Of a DNA stretch of 64,000 bases, positions 1-9,340 are shown piece after piece. A model generated the notes under the pieces. That model saw only the letters and a list, made by a program, of their open reading frames with translations. It ran no database searches and was not told the origin of the DNA. The DNA comes from Lachnospiraceae bacterium (GTDB taxonomy: Bacteria; Bacillota; Clostridia; Lachnospirales; Lachnospiraceae): NCBI GenBank assembly GCA_015057405.1, contig SVEK01000001.1, forward strand, positions 62,001-126,000, in the 5' to 3' direction. The stretch's first letter is position 1; each line of letters starts with the position of its first letter. The position numbers and the translations under genes are program-made.

Positions 1-1512
1 ACTTCCGGAAAGTAAAACAAGAATTACCGGTTTTCCGCTTTCATATATTGCCTTAAGAACATCAAGCTGAACACCAGGAAGTTCAAGGTTAGGTTTATCT
101 CCACTTGCAAATTCATTACCCTGATCTCCTTCTTCACCTTCAAGACTAGGATCAAGTCCAAAACATGCTATAACAACATCAGATGCGTCTGCTACAGCTT
201 TCGCTTCAGAAAGTCTGTCATTGTCATTGGTAGCAAGACCTGATATCTTTTTCCTACAAATATGACAACCTTCAGAGTACATAACTCTGACGTCATCTCC
301 AAGATATTCTCTGATACCATCAAGTATTGTCACATACTCGGATGCAGTTCCTTCATAATTACCAACAAGTGAACGCCTGTTATCAGCATTAGGTCCGATA
401 ACTCCGATTGTATTAATTTTAGTTTTATCAAGTGGGAGAATGTTATTATCATTTTTCAAGAGACATAACACTTTCTCTGCGGCTCTTAAATTAAGTACTC
501 TGTGTTCATTACAATCAACAACTTCGTATGGAATATCATTGAACGGTACATGTTCAGGCTTATCAAACAGACCTAATTTCATACGTGTTGCAAATAATCT
601 GGCAACTGACTGTTCGATTGTTTCTTCCGTAATAAGTCCCTGCTCTTTTGCCTGAATTAAATTACCATTAATATTACCGCAATTAAGGTCACATCCATTG
701 TTCATTGCAAGAGCAACAGATTCAGCCGGACCGGATGTTACCATATGAAATTCATGAAAATCTTTTATTGCCCAGCAATCGGAAGTAACATGGCCTTCAA
801 ATCCCCATTCTTCACGTAAAATGTCATTAAGAAGAGTTTTACTTCCACAACACGGCTCACCATTGGTTCTGTTATATGCTCCCATAACAACTTCTACATC
901 CGCTTCTTTTACACAAGCCTTAAATGCAGGCAGATATGTTTCTCTCATATCCTTCGCGGAAGCAACTGCATCAAAACTATGTCGCTCATCTTCCGGTCCT
1001 GAATGTACAGCAAAATGCTTAGCACAAGCAGCAGCCTTCAAATATCTTTCATCGTGTCCCTGAATACCATTTATAAACCTAACTCCAAGTCTCGAAGTAA
1101 GATACGGGTCTTCGCCAAAAGTTTCATGTCCTCTTCCCCATCTCGGATCTCTAAAAATATTTACATTTGGCGACCAGAATGTGAGTCCTTTATAAATATC
1201 TGTATCACCATATTTTTGTTGAACATTAAATTTAGCTCTTCCTTCTGTAGAAATACAATCTGCAATCTCTTCCATAAAATCTTCATCAAAAGCAGCTGCA
1301 AGTCCTATAGCCTGAGGAAATACAGTGGCAACGCCGGCTCTTGCAACACCATGAAGTGCTTCATTCCAATAGTTATAGCTTCGAATCCCAAGTCTGTCAA
1401 TTGCAGGGGCAGCATGCAGTGTCTGATATACTTTTTCCTCTAAAGTAAGTCTGCTCGCAAGATCCTTTGCTCTTTCTTCAAACGAAAGAGATTCATCCAA
1501 ATACTTTTCCAT
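1..1512 (-). CDS. GH3 beta-glycosidase (probable beta-xylosidase/beta-glucosidase), 3' end outside window
   Basis: Translation of the minus strand gives 504 uninterrupted codons running off the left edge, so the C-terminal part is missing. The protein has the GH3 N-terminal barrel with the motifs SPNVNIFRDPRWGR, AKHFAVHSGPE and VTSDCWAI; the Asp of VTSDC (about residue 245) is the expected catalytic nucleophile. The second alpha/beta domain follows (GVIGPNAD, EGEEGDQ). There is no signal peptide, so the enzyme should act in the cytoplasm on imported oligosaccharides. The ATG at 1512 lies 6 nt after a GGAGG; an adjacent ATG at 1515 is too close to it. The GH10 gene ends about 40 bp upstream, suggesting co-transcription. 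Family assignment is firm. The choice between xylosidase and glucosidase is inferred from the neighbouring GH10 and GH43 genes. Confidence 0.9.
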   Translation of the reverse strand, partial: MEKYLDESLSFEERAKDLASRLTLEEKVYQTLHAAPAIDRLGIRSYNYWNEALHGVARAGVATVFPQAIGLAAAFDEDFMEEIADCISTEGRAKFNVQQKYGDTDIYKGLTFWSPNVNIFRDPRWGRGHETFGEDPYLTSRLGVRFINGIQGHDERYLKAAACAKHFAVHSGPEDERHSFDAVASAKDMRETYLPAFKACVKEADVEVVMGAYNRTNGEPCCGSKTLLNDILREEWGFEGHVTSDCWAIKDFHEFHMVTSGPAESVALAMNNGCDLNCGNINGNLIQAKEQGLITEETIEQSVARLFATRMKLGLFDKPEHVPFNDIPYEVVDCNEHRVLNLRAAEKVLCLLKNDNNILPLDKTKINTIGVIGPNADNRRSLVGNYEGTASEYVTILDGIREYLGDDVRVMYSEGCHICRKKISGLATNDNDRLSEAKAVADASDVVIACFGLDPSLEGEEGDQGNEFASGDKPNLELPGVQLDVLKAIYESGKPVILVLLSGS

Positions 1513-1553
1513 CATAATCCTCCCATAAATTACATTACATTTGCATTAATTAC

Positions 1554-2525
1554 TTAGAAATCCATTATTCTGTAGTAAGAATCCTTAGGTTTACCATTTT
1601 CATCAAATAACAATGGCCAGTTCTTACGTCCTCTAACCGGGAAATCATCCAGCCATGTATAGCTATCAGCAACTCCCCACAATGTAACACTATCAATATA
1701 ATCCTTATATTCTCTAAATAATGCAAAATAGTCACCATACATTTTTGCATGTTTTTCTTCAAGTTCTTTTGATGGTTTATCCATACAACCTTTATCTTCA
1801 AACTTATAATATGACAAGTCCATTTCCGTAATCTGAATACGTAATCCTAGTGAAATATATAACTCAATAGTCTCTCTTACAAGATCAATTGAAGGATAAT
1901 ACAGATTAACATGACACTGCATACCGACAGCATCAATAAGTTTCTCATCCGAATTAACTTCTTTAATCAAACGAATGATTTTTTCCCTTTTATCAGGGAT
2001 ATATTCATTATAATCATTATATAACAATGTTACATCAGATGGAATAATACCTGATACAATCTCAAATATCTTTTTTATATAATTATCACCTAATTTTGAA
2101 TACCATGGGCTTTTTCTAAGATATTCCGAACTCTTGTCTTCAATAGCCTCATTTACCACATCCCATGCAGTAATAATATCTCCATATCTTTCGTGCATAT
2201 TTTTTACATGTTCAGAAAAAACTTGAATAACGTACTCCACATCATTATCAAAAATATTATAAGCAGTCTGATTATGCCATACAAAATTATGACCACGCAT
2301 TTTGAGTCCGTTATCTTTTGCAAATGCATAAATCTCATCTGCATTTGAATAATTATAACTTCCGTCTCTTCTTAAAATTGAGCCGTATTTCATCTCATTT
2401 TCGCATGTAATCATACTAAAATTATCAAGAATAATATCCTTATCCTGCCTTATTGTTTCATTATTAACTGCAGCTCCGACATCAAAATAATCCTTATACT
2501 TTTCCTTCAATGTCATAATATTCAT
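1554..2525 (-). CDS. GH10 endo-1,4-beta-xylanase, leaderless (intracellular)
   Basis: The 323-residue protein is a single GH10 catalytic barrel with nothing added. The acid/base is Glu126 in WDVVNEAIED and the nucleophile is Glu234 in QITEMDLS; HNFVWHNQ and WGVADSYTW are typical substrate-site motifs. There is no signal peptide or carbohydrate-binding module, so it should hydrolyse imported xylo-oligosaccharides in the cytoplasm. The start is ambiguous: an AGAAAGG precedes the ATG at 2525, while the in-frame ATG at 2516 sits 9 nt after GGGCGGG and aligns better with usual GH10 N-termini (MTLKEKYKDYF). It follows a terminator that separates it from the binding-protein gene and is probably transcribed together with the GH3 gene. 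Confidence 0.95.
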   Translation of the reverse strand: MNIMTLKEKYKDYFDVGAAVNNETIRQDKDIILDNFSMITCENEMKYGSILRRDGSYNYSNADEIYAFAKDNGLKMRGHNFVWHNQTAYNIFDNDVEYVIQVFSEHVKNMHERYGDIITAWDVVNEAIEDKSSEYLRKSPWYSKLGDNYIKKIFEIVSGIIPSDVTLLYNDYNEYIPDKREKIIRLIKEVNSDEKLIDAVGMQCHVNLYYPSIDLVRETIELYISLGLRIQITEMDLSYYKFEDKGCMDKPSKELEEKHAKMYGDYFALFREYKDYIDSVTLWGVADSYTWLDDFPVRGRKNWPLLFDENGKPKDSYYRIMDF

Positions 2526-2544
2526 CCCGCCCTTTCTAATAAAC

Positions 2545-2574
2545 TTTATAACAAACCATATTATAAATATACAA
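2545..2574 (-). promoter_or_regulatory. Candidate sigma-A promoter for GH10-GH3
   Basis: On the minus strand TTGTAT (2574-2569) and TATAAA (2550-2545) are 18 nt apart, in the AT-rich gap between the upstream terminator and the GH10 start. The match is fair, and such sequences occur by chance in this AT-rich background. Confidence 0.35.
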
Positions 2575-2614
2575 TAACCAAAATTATAATAACATAAAAA
2601 AATTATAAAAACAA

Positions 2615-2652
2615 GAGACTATGCATAATGAACATTCAAAATGCACAGTCTC
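2615..2652 (-). terminator. Rho-independent terminator after the 468-residue binding-protein gene
   Basis: Arms at 2615-2626 and 2641-2652 (GAGACTATGCAT against ATGCACAGTCTC) form a 12-bp stem with one wobble. On the minus strand the stem is followed by a T-rich run (TTGTTTTTATAATTTTTTT). It lies 35 bp after the stop of the binding-protein gene and marks the end of the transporter operon before GH10. Confidence 0.75.
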
Positions 2653-2686
2653 AGAAATATTTACAATATAATACTAATAAAACAAA

Positions 2687-4093
2687 TTACTTATTAGCCT
2701 TTTCAATCTTAGAATCCCAATCAGGAGTCATCTTCTCAAGCTGTTCAGCCGGAGTAACTGCACGTGCATATACACTATATGCAAAATCACCGTAATCAGT
2801 ATCAGAAATCATTGACTGATAATCAAGAATTCTATGCTCTTCTTCTCTCATAAGTGTAAGAGTCTGATCAACAGCCTCTTCATCTCTAAAGAGAGCATAA
2901 TATGGTGCCTTCCATGACTCTTCAAGAGTCCAGCCAGGAGTACACTCTGTGTAAAGGTCATAAGCAAACATAAGCTTTTCAACGTACTCAGGATCGTAGT
3001 TATATGGAACTACAAGAACGTTGTCAAATGGAACTGTTGCCATAGTACCGTTAGGACCTGCAGGGAACATAACGAATCCGAAATCATCTTCCATTGTCTC
3101 TGCAAATGAACTAACCTGGTAAACTTCTGCAGTCTGCATTGCACACTCACCATCACGGAATGCTGTGATAAAGTAATTCCATGCAGCACCTTCAGGGTCC
3201 GGCATAATGTAACCCTTCTCAATAAGGCTTACACCCCAGTTAGCAGCATCAATGAAGTTCTGTGTTCCGGTAGCATTAACATACTTACCGTTCTCATCTC
3301 TTGATACAAACTGAGCTCCGTTAGTTACAGCACACATCTTAAAGTAATCCTTGTTAAATGAAGCCATAGCATAAACATCTGTTACACCGTCATTATCTGT
3401 ATCCTGAGTAAGTTTCTTACAATACTCCTCAAACTTATCCCAAGTCCATTCACCACTAGCCTGAAGCTCGTATGGCTCATCTTTAGGAATACCTGCTTCT
3501 TCAAACATTCTCTTGTTATAGAATACTCCTGCTCTAGGCTCCATCTCTGTTGACATACCATAGATTCCACCATTATATGTCATAAGATCTGTAACCTGAC
3601 TATTCCACTTTTCTTCACTAAAGTCAACTGACTTAACAGTACTAAGATCATAAAGAAGATTATTCTTAAGTGGTTCTGAAACTGTTGACTGATAGAGATA
3701 CCAAATGTCAACAGAAGGATCATTACTCATAACCTCTGTTGTGAATTTCTGTGGCATATCTACCCATGCTGCAATATTCTTTCTCTCCATAGTGAAGTTA
3801 TAATCACCAAAAATCTGCTGTCTGTAATCATATGTATCCTCAGCATATGGAGTAGTTAATTCTTCTTCTTCAAGAGAATACCAGTCACCAATTGTAAAAT
3901 TAGCACCACCAAGGTCATCAAATGTCACCTTAGATGAAGAACCTCCGTTCTCGCTCTCACCATTCTCTCCGTTCTGCTCACTCTCATTATTGGCAGGGGC
4001 TTCCTTTTCATCACTTCCGCCACAACCTGCTAATCCGGTAGTTGCAAGTGCAGTTGCTAAAAACAACGCAATCCATTTTTTACTACGTTTCAA
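2687..4093 (-). CDS. Sugar ABC transporter substrate-binding lipoprotein
   Basis: The 468-residue protein begins with a lipoprotein signal peptide whose lipobox is LAGC, followed by a low-complexity Asn/Glu/Gly/Ser linker (about residues 29-54) that spaces the binding domain from the membrane. The remainder is a family 1 extracellular solute-binding fold (EEYCKKLTQDTDNDG, FRDGECAMQTAEV, FVMFPAGPNG). The start is a TTG preceded by a strong AAGGAGG. It should capture an oligosaccharide for the two permeases immediately upstream (4190-6092). A promoter-like sequence and a small CCGAA/TTCGG hairpin lie in its 5' leader, which could allow binding protein to be made in excess of permease. The ligand is not determined; xylo-oligosaccharide is inferred from context. 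Confidence 0.88.
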   Translation of the reverse strand: MKRSKKWIALFLATALATTGLAGCGGSDEKEAPANNESEQNGENGESENGGSSSKVTFDDLGGANFTIGDWYSLEEEELTTPYAEDTYDYRQQIFGDYNFTMERKNIAAWVDMPQKFTTEVMSNDPSVDIWYLYQSTVSEPLKNNLLYDLSTVKSVDFSEEKWNSQVTDLMTYNGGIYGMSTEMEPRAGVFYNKRMFEEAGIPKDEPYELQASGEWTWDKFEEYCKKLTQDTDNDGVTDVYAMASFNKDYFKMCAVTNGAQFVSRDENGKYVNATGTQNFIDAANWGVSLIEKGYIMPDPEGAAWNYFITAFRDGECAMQTAEVYQVSSFAETMEDDFGFVMFPAGPNGTMATVPFDNVLVVPYNYDPEYVEKLMFAYDLYTECTPGWTLEESWKAPYYALFRDEEAVDQTLTLMREEEHRILDYQSMISDTDYGDFAYSVYARAVTPAEQLEKMTPDWDSKIEKANK

Positions 4094-4150
4094 TTTTATA
4101 TCCTCCTTTATTAGTATATGTTACACCGAAAGATTCGGCATAGTACATTT

Positions 4151-4178
4151 ATTATAACATATTATATCATAAACACAA
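4151..4178 (-). promoter_or_regulatory. Candidate internal promoter for the binding-protein gene
   Basis: TTGTGT (4178-4173) and TATAAT (4156-4151) are 16 nt apart on the minus strand, in the 96-bp gap between the permease stop and the binding-protein start. A hairpin with arms 4126-4130 and 4134-4138 lies in the predicted leader. Confidence 0.4.
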
Positions 4179-4189
4179 TAATATTTTTG

Positions 4190-5185
4190 TTACATTTTTA
4201 TTCCGGACTGTGATAATGACTCAACGAATCCCTTCTGGGCAAATACATAAATTACCAACAACGGAATAATTGTCATCAAAGTACCAGTAGCGATAATCGC
4301 TGATGAATATGCCTGCTCAGCCTTTTCGGCAATACCTGCACCTTTAACAAATGCATCAAGACTTCCCGCTAATCCGTTAAGTTTTGTTGAAAGCAATGTA
4401 TACTTTCTAAGGAACATCTGTGTATAGAACTTATCTGTCCACTGCCAAACGAATGCAAAAAGGAAACATGATGTAATAATAGGTTTAGCATCCGGAAGCA
4501 TAATGCGATAGAATGTCTTAAACTTACCGCAACCATCAACATAAGCAGCTTCTTCAATATCTTTAGGAACATTTCTAAAGAACTGTCTGATAAGATAAAT
4601 ATATAATCCACTCTTAAGTCCCATACAACCTATACAAAGTAAAAGATAAGGTATGATTGTATTAATCATATTTAGCGGTTTACCTGTAATAAGTGAGAAT
4701 ATTCCTAAAGGATCAAAATATGTAAAGTTAAGATACAATGATGTCATAATAGTTTGTGGAGGAACAATGATAACAAGTATTACCATAAAGAACCAGAAAT
4801 TCTTTAACGGAAACTTATATCTTGCAAATCCATAACCAACTAATGTAGCCGCACCCACCTGAAGAATACTTACAAAAAGACTTATATAAGCAGTAGTTCC
4901 AAGTGCTTTCCAATAATCCATAAGTTCTGATGACAACTTATAATTCTCCGTAGAGAAGTGACGCGGAATATTTACAATAGTAGAATCATATAAATCCTGC
5001 TGTTCCATAAAACTAAGTGAAATCTTGTTAATTAATGGCTGAATTATAAGGAAACATAATCCAAATATTAATACAGCACGACAAAACTTATAACCAATGT
5101 TAAACAAAGTTTTACGCATCAGGTAACCGTTGGACTTACGGTTACGCTCCATAAAGGCCTGCCATTTTTTCTGTCTTTTACTCAT
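4190..5185 (-). CDS. Carbohydrate ABC transporter permease (MalG/AraQ-type)
   Basis: This 331-residue protein has six predicted membrane segments and the binding-protein-dependent permease signature EEAAYVDGCGKFKTFYRIMLP, which contacts the ATPase. The N-terminal cytoplasmic extension is basic (about 30 residues). It overlaps the end of the MalF-type partner gene by 8 nt, so the two permeases are translationally coupled. Together they form the heterodimeric channel for the 2687-4093 binding protein. No ATPase gene is present, so a shared MsmK-like ATPase elsewhere is likely. Confidence 0.92.
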   Translation of the reverse strand: MSKRQKKWQAFMERNRKSNGYLMRKTLFNIGYKFCRAVLIFGLCFLIIQPLINKISLSFMEQQDLYDSTIVNIPRHFSTENYKLSSELMDYWKALGTTAYISLFVSILQVGAATLVGYGFARYKFPLKNFWFFMVILVIIVPPQTIMTSLYLNFTYFDPLGIFSLITGKPLNMINTIIPYLLLCIGCMGLKSGLYIYLIRQFFRNVPKDIEEAAYVDGCGKFKTFYRIMLPDAKPIITSCFLFAFVWQWTDKFYTQMFLRKYTLLSTKLNGLAGSLDAFVKGAGIAEKAEQAYSSAIIATGTLMTIIPLLVIYVFAQKGFVESLSQSGIKM

Positions 5186-6092
5186 AATAGTACACCCTCT
5201 TTGAAATTATTAGCGAAATGATTCCGATGATAACCATACAGCATACAAAGTAAATCCACGCCATAGCAGAACTCAAATCATAGTCCATCTGATTAATCAT
5301 TCTGGTTGAAATGTAATCCATTACTTCGTTATCAGAACGGCAGAAGTAATCAATAATTGTATAAATAATATTTACAAGTATCAAAGAACTTACCATTGGA
5401 AGTGTAATTTTCCAGAAACATTCCCATGCAGTACATCCTTCTATCTTAGCTGCTTCAAACATACTTGGTGAAATTGTCTGAAGACCGGAAAGGAAAATGA
5501 TTATCTGAATACCTGATTGTATCGCGATATCGTACACATGATCAATCATATCAAATACAAATCCAAAAAATTGTTCCGTTTCGGACCCTTCAGTAACAAG
5601 CATATCCTGTAAAACAGTAGTAATACTTGAAGCATTAGAAGATTCCGCAATTACATCTTTCATACTGGCAAGAAGTTCATTGTTATATTCAAGTCCTACA
5701 ATAACACCTGAAGAAAGGATAACAGGCATGAAGAATATAGCTCTTACGAATCCTCTTCCCTTAAATGTCTGGTTAAGCAAAAGTGCCACAAAGAAACTGA
5801 ATATCAATGTACTTGGCAAATCAAGCAACATACCCTGAAGATTTTCGATAAGTTTAATCTTATACTCAGGGTCAATATTAATTGCTTCATTGTAGTTGTA
5901 CATACCAAGGAATTCCATTGTAAATCCACCAGCCTGCGGATTTACAGTAACCTCTGAAAAACTCATTCGCAGTGATTCCACTAACGGCACAACCATAAAT
6001 GCGAGGAAACCAATTATAAATGGAAGTATAAATAAGTAACCGGCAATTGCATTCTTGGTTGCAAGAGTTGCTTTACGTTTCTTCTTACTCAT
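5178..6092 (-). CDS. Carbohydrate ABC transporter permease (MalF/UgpA-type)
   Basis: The 304-residue membrane protein has the signature FEAAKIEGCTAWECFWKITLP. Between membrane segments 2 and 3 it has an unusually long, acidic extracytoplasmic stretch (about residues 128-170, including SSNASSITTVLQDML) compared with a standard MalF-like sugar permease of this length class. The gene shares one base with the DUF5696-like gene upstream and overlaps the MalG-type gene downstream, so the block is tightly coupled. Confidence 0.9.
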   Translation of the reverse strand: MSKKKRKATLATKNAIAGYLFILPFIIGFLAFMVVPLVESLRMSFSEVTVNPQAGGFTMEFLGMYNYNEAINIDPEYKIKLIENLQGMLLDLPSTLIFSFFVALLLNQTFKGRGFVRAIFFMPVILSSGVIVGLEYNNELLASMKDVIAESSNASSITTVLQDMLVTEGSETEQFFGFVFDMIDHVYDIAIQSGIQIIIFLSGLQTISPSMFEAAKIEGCTAWECFWKITLPMVSSLILVNIIYTIIDYFCRSDNEVMDYISTRMINQMDYDLSSAMAWIYFVCCMVIIGIISLIISKRVYYYE

Positions 6093-8647
6093 CAGTTAAC
6101 TCCTCCTTCCATTATATAATCTCTGGCAGGAACGGTAACGCCGTTATGTGTATATGAGTTGAAATTATAATTAACAACAACAGCTTTGCCGCTTTCAAAC
6201 TCTGTTCTATATACATTAGGAGCAACCTGCTCATGATTAGTAATATACTCGTCATAGGTTCCGTTAAAGTCGTTAGAGAACCTATTATAATTTTCAACGA
6301 TTGAATCTTTCCATTTGCTGTAATCTGTAGCAAAATATTCTGTATACTTGGAATCCTGCAATACAGAAGCCGGTTCATTAGTAAGTGTGTAACAAAGACC
6401 CGCACCAAGCTCAGCTGATTTAAGGAAAGTCTCATCTGAATTCTGTGACAGATTAAGCGGTTCACCAGTATAATTTACAATACCGTGTAAAGCAATCTGA
6501 TAAAACGGAACTGTTTCATCAATAATGTTAAAACATTTGTTGTTAAGTACCATACCGGTAACAACATCAGAATATGGAATGTTATAAAAATATCCTGAAT
6601 TGGTCATTACCTTAGCACCGTTCTCTGCAAGTTCCTTATATTTATCAGTAATCATGTTCATTGCAGCTTCTCTTGAAACAGGGTGCTTATAATTGTAATC
6701 AGCACTCAACTGCTCACTTACATCTAAAAATGCTATATTAGATGTTCCAAGGTCTGCAATATACTCTGAAACACTATCCACATTTCCCATTGCATATTCA
6801 GGTCTTGCAAGATAATACTCATATTCATCCGGCAATTCATCAAAATATATCGGGCTGTAATATGGCAATTCACATAATTCCCTACTTACAAACTTACAGG
6901 TATCTCTGTTAACACCATATTTATCAAACAAACCTGTTTTAAATACATACTGGAAGTTTCCTCCCATGTAAACATCAATACCTTTAGCTGTAGTATTCTC
7001 AACAAAATCAGTTAAATCACCTTTACTACCAAGTCTCTTAGAAAGCTTAACTTTACGTAATGATGAGTTGTGAATTCCTCCATTACTCCAGCCGGAATAC
7101 CTAACTGACATATCTTTAATACCACTATCTGAAAGTTCAGAAACAATCTTGTCGGCATCCTCATATTTTGTCAAAGCCAAATCCTTAGTTACAGGAACAC
7201 CAAGAACATGTTCTTTATCATCAACGCATCCAATAAGGTCAATTACCGTCGAATGATTTTCTGCGCTTCTATCTGCTAATGACGGATACTTATCAATAAG
7301 ATAATCTCTGTATACTGAAGCCATATCAACATATGTATCAGCATCTGAGAAAATGTATCTTTGAACTATAGACTCCTTAGGTAGATTCTTCTCATATGCC
7401 TTAACAGTAACATCAGATTTACCTGAAATATCCATGTCTTCACCATGAATCATTGTATATCTGTAATTTATGAAATTATAACTGTTAAGTCTACCTGATA
7501 CATCACCTTGAACAATGGCATAAGAACTTCCTTTTTCAATAACAGAAAGCATTGAGCCACCATTCTTTGAAATACCAATTACAGGATATGAAACCTCACT
7601 TTCATCTACGACCGCATCGCGACTTATAGCAAGATCAGCACCGTATAACTGATTATAATATGAAGCTTGATTAGTCTTACCATTATTGAAATTAATAATT
7701 CCTCCCGGTCCGTCCGGCACTAACATAAATCCCTGTTCATCAGTTCCACCGGCACCAAAATACGGAAGGGTGCAAAGTGAAACTATAGGATAAGTCTTAT
7801 AGTACTGAATTTCCTCCATAGGAACATTAACAACAAGACTATCTTCTTCCAATGTATAACATATAGCTACATTGAAAGCAGCTTTATCAGTAGCATTACT
7901 AACATTAATCTTTGAATTATCAAATTCATATTCTTCTACAGTATATCCAGCAGATGCAAACATCTCCTGTACTCTTTCGAACTTAGAATCACTTTGCAAT
8001 TCTCTGATTACATATACACAAGTTTCAGCGAGTTCAGGATACTGACTAAGAAGCTCATCCTTATTATCATTAGGTCTAAGCTTATTAATATCAATTCTTC
8101 TGTAGTAGTTTTTAATCTTTCTTGAATCTGACGACTCCATCTTCGAGCAGAACTCATCCATACGAGCTTCTGAAATAGCTGTAGGAATAATATATGTCTT
8201 CTCAATATCACCTATTGTATAAAGAACTTTTATACCATTAACTTTACCGGCATCGTCTTTAATCTCTTCTATAGAATATCTTTTATCTTTTACAGAATAT
8301 TTATAGTTGTCATAAGTGAAATCCTGTCCCTTATTGTCACTATATTTTACAATAAGAGTAGAAAACAATTCATCTTTATTGGAACCGTTTGCAATCGTAT
8401 CAGAATCTGCGTTCTGAGGATTTGAATACCAAACCTGTCCATTTTCTTTATTGGTAACAGTAAACTGAGTTGTATCAGCATTAAATACAAAATCAAGTTT
8501 ATCGTTAGAAACTTCATATACTTTTCCTTCTGCTTCCTGAGAATAATCCTGAACATCAATAACTGTATCAGTGTCAGTAGCATCACCACATCCTGCAATA
8601 CATACAGTAGCAAGCAGTATAGGAAGTAAATGTTTAAATTTAATCAT
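6092..8647 (-). CDS. Large lipoprotein, DUF5696-like, of unknown function
   Basis: The 851-residue protein has a lipoprotein signal peptide (lipobox IAGC) and should sit on the outer face of the membrane. Residues about 40-340 look like beta-sandwich material (KLDFVFNADTTQFTVTNKENG). Residues about 440-780 have alternating beta/alpha character with patches such as MSVRYSGWSNGG, NIAFLDVSEQL and GAKVMTNSGYF, which recall TIM-barrel glycoside hydrolases. I recognise it as resembling the DUF5696 family found beside sugar ABC importers in Firmicutes; that recognition is from memory. No catalytic pair can be assigned with certainty. It shares one base with the downstream permease gene, which places it functionally with the importer. 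Confidence 0.75.
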   Translation of the reverse strand: MIKFKHLLPILLATVCIAGCGDATDTDTVIDVQDYSQEAEGKVYEVSNDKLDFVFNADTTQFTVTNKENGQVWYSNPQNADSDTIANGSNKDELFSTLIVKYSDNKGQDFTYDNYKYSVKDKRYSIEEIKDDAGKVNGIKVLYTIGDIEKTYIIPTAISEARMDEFCSKMESSDSRKIKNYYRRIDINKLRPNDNKDELLSQYPELAETCVYVIRELQSDSKFERVQEMFASAGYTVEEYEFDNSKINVSNATDKAAFNVAICYTLEEDSLVVNVPMEEIQYYKTYPIVSLCTLPYFGAGGTDEQGFMLVPDGPGGIINFNNGKTNQASYYNQLYGADLAISRDAVVDESEVSYPVIGISKNGGSMLSVIEKGSSYAIVQGDVSGRLNSYNFINYRYTMIHGEDMDISGKSDVTVKAYEKNLPKESIVQRYIFSDADTYVDMASVYRDYLIDKYPSLADRSAENHSTVIDLIGCVDDKEHVLGVPVTKDLALTKYEDADKIVSELSDSGIKDMSVRYSGWSNGGIHNSSLRKVKLSKRLGSKGDLTDFVENTTAKGIDVYMGGNFQYVFKTGLFDKYGVNRDTCKFVSRELCELPYYSPIYFDELPDEYEYYLARPEYAMGNVDSVSEYIADLGTSNIAFLDVSEQLSADYNYKHPVSREAAMNMITDKYKELAENGAKVMTNSGYFYNIPYSDVVTGMVLNNKCFNIIDETVPFYQIALHGIVNYTGEPLNLSQNSDETFLKSAELGAGLCYTLTNEPASVLQDSKYTEYFATDYSKWKDSIVENYNRFSNDFNGTYDEYITNHEQVAPNVYRTEFESGKAVVVNYNFNSYTHNGVTVPARDYIMEGGVN

Positions 8648-8674
8648 TTTCCCTTATGTCCTCCTTTCGTAGTC

Positions 8675-9340
8675 TTAATAGAACCTGTAGGAAATTTCTT
8701 TGTACAGTGAGATGAAGAATGAAATTGCATCACTGAACAAACTGAAAAACAGTACCAACAGGAACACGATTACGAGCATTCCAACAAGGATACATAATAT
8801 TGAACCAATTGCTTTACCAAATGAGAAATCATGTATCTGCATAACGGATGCAAGGAACAAAAATCCACACCAAATCATTGAGAATGACAGGAAATATGTA
8901 TAAAATGCACCCTCTTCATAAGTAACAAAATTACTTACAACAATCATTGGAAGCTGAATAAGTATATAAGGTGTAAGTGCATATGAAGAACCTATAAATA
9001 TATCCCTCATATTACCTTTTCCGTCAAACAAGGTAGTAAGACACCAGTTGGACAATATCCAAATGAAAAATGGAAGAAGGAATGTACATATATTAAGAAT
9101 AATATTAAAATATTCCCACTGTACACGTATAAACACAAAACTTGTATATCGTGTCTTCCATATACTTGTAAGAACAGTCATCAGTACAAGAAATACTGCT
9201 GCTCTCATAGAACCTCTTTTTTCATGAGTTAAATCCCAAAAACCATCAAACGGACTTACAACACAATGCAAAGAATACTTAAGGGTTTTTCCAAAATGTG
9301 AGAACCATTCTTTAATCGAATTTTTAGTTATAGCTTTCAT
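8675..9340 (-). CDS. YIP1-like multi-pass membrane protein
   Basis: The 221-residue protein has about five hydrophobic segments and the YIP1-type motif IGSSYALTPYIL. An N-terminal amphipathic region (about 40 residues) precedes the first membrane segment. It overlaps the NHL-protein gene by 4 nt and is followed 27 bp later by the DUF5696-like gene. Its role is unknown; repeated association of such proteins with sugar ABC importers suggests assembly or scaffolding of the import complex, but that is inference. Confidence 0.75.
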   Translation of the reverse strand: MKAITKNSIKEWFSHFGKTLKYSLHCVVSPFDGFWDLTHEKRGSMRAAVFLVLMTVLTSIWKTRYTSFVFIRVQWEYFNIILNICTFLLPFFIWILSNWCLTTLFDGKGNMRDIFIGSSYALTPYILIQLPMIVVSNFVTYEEGAFYTYFLSFSMIWCGFLFLASVMQIHDFSFGKAIGSILCILVGMLVIVFLLVLFFSLFSDAISFFISLYKEISYRFY

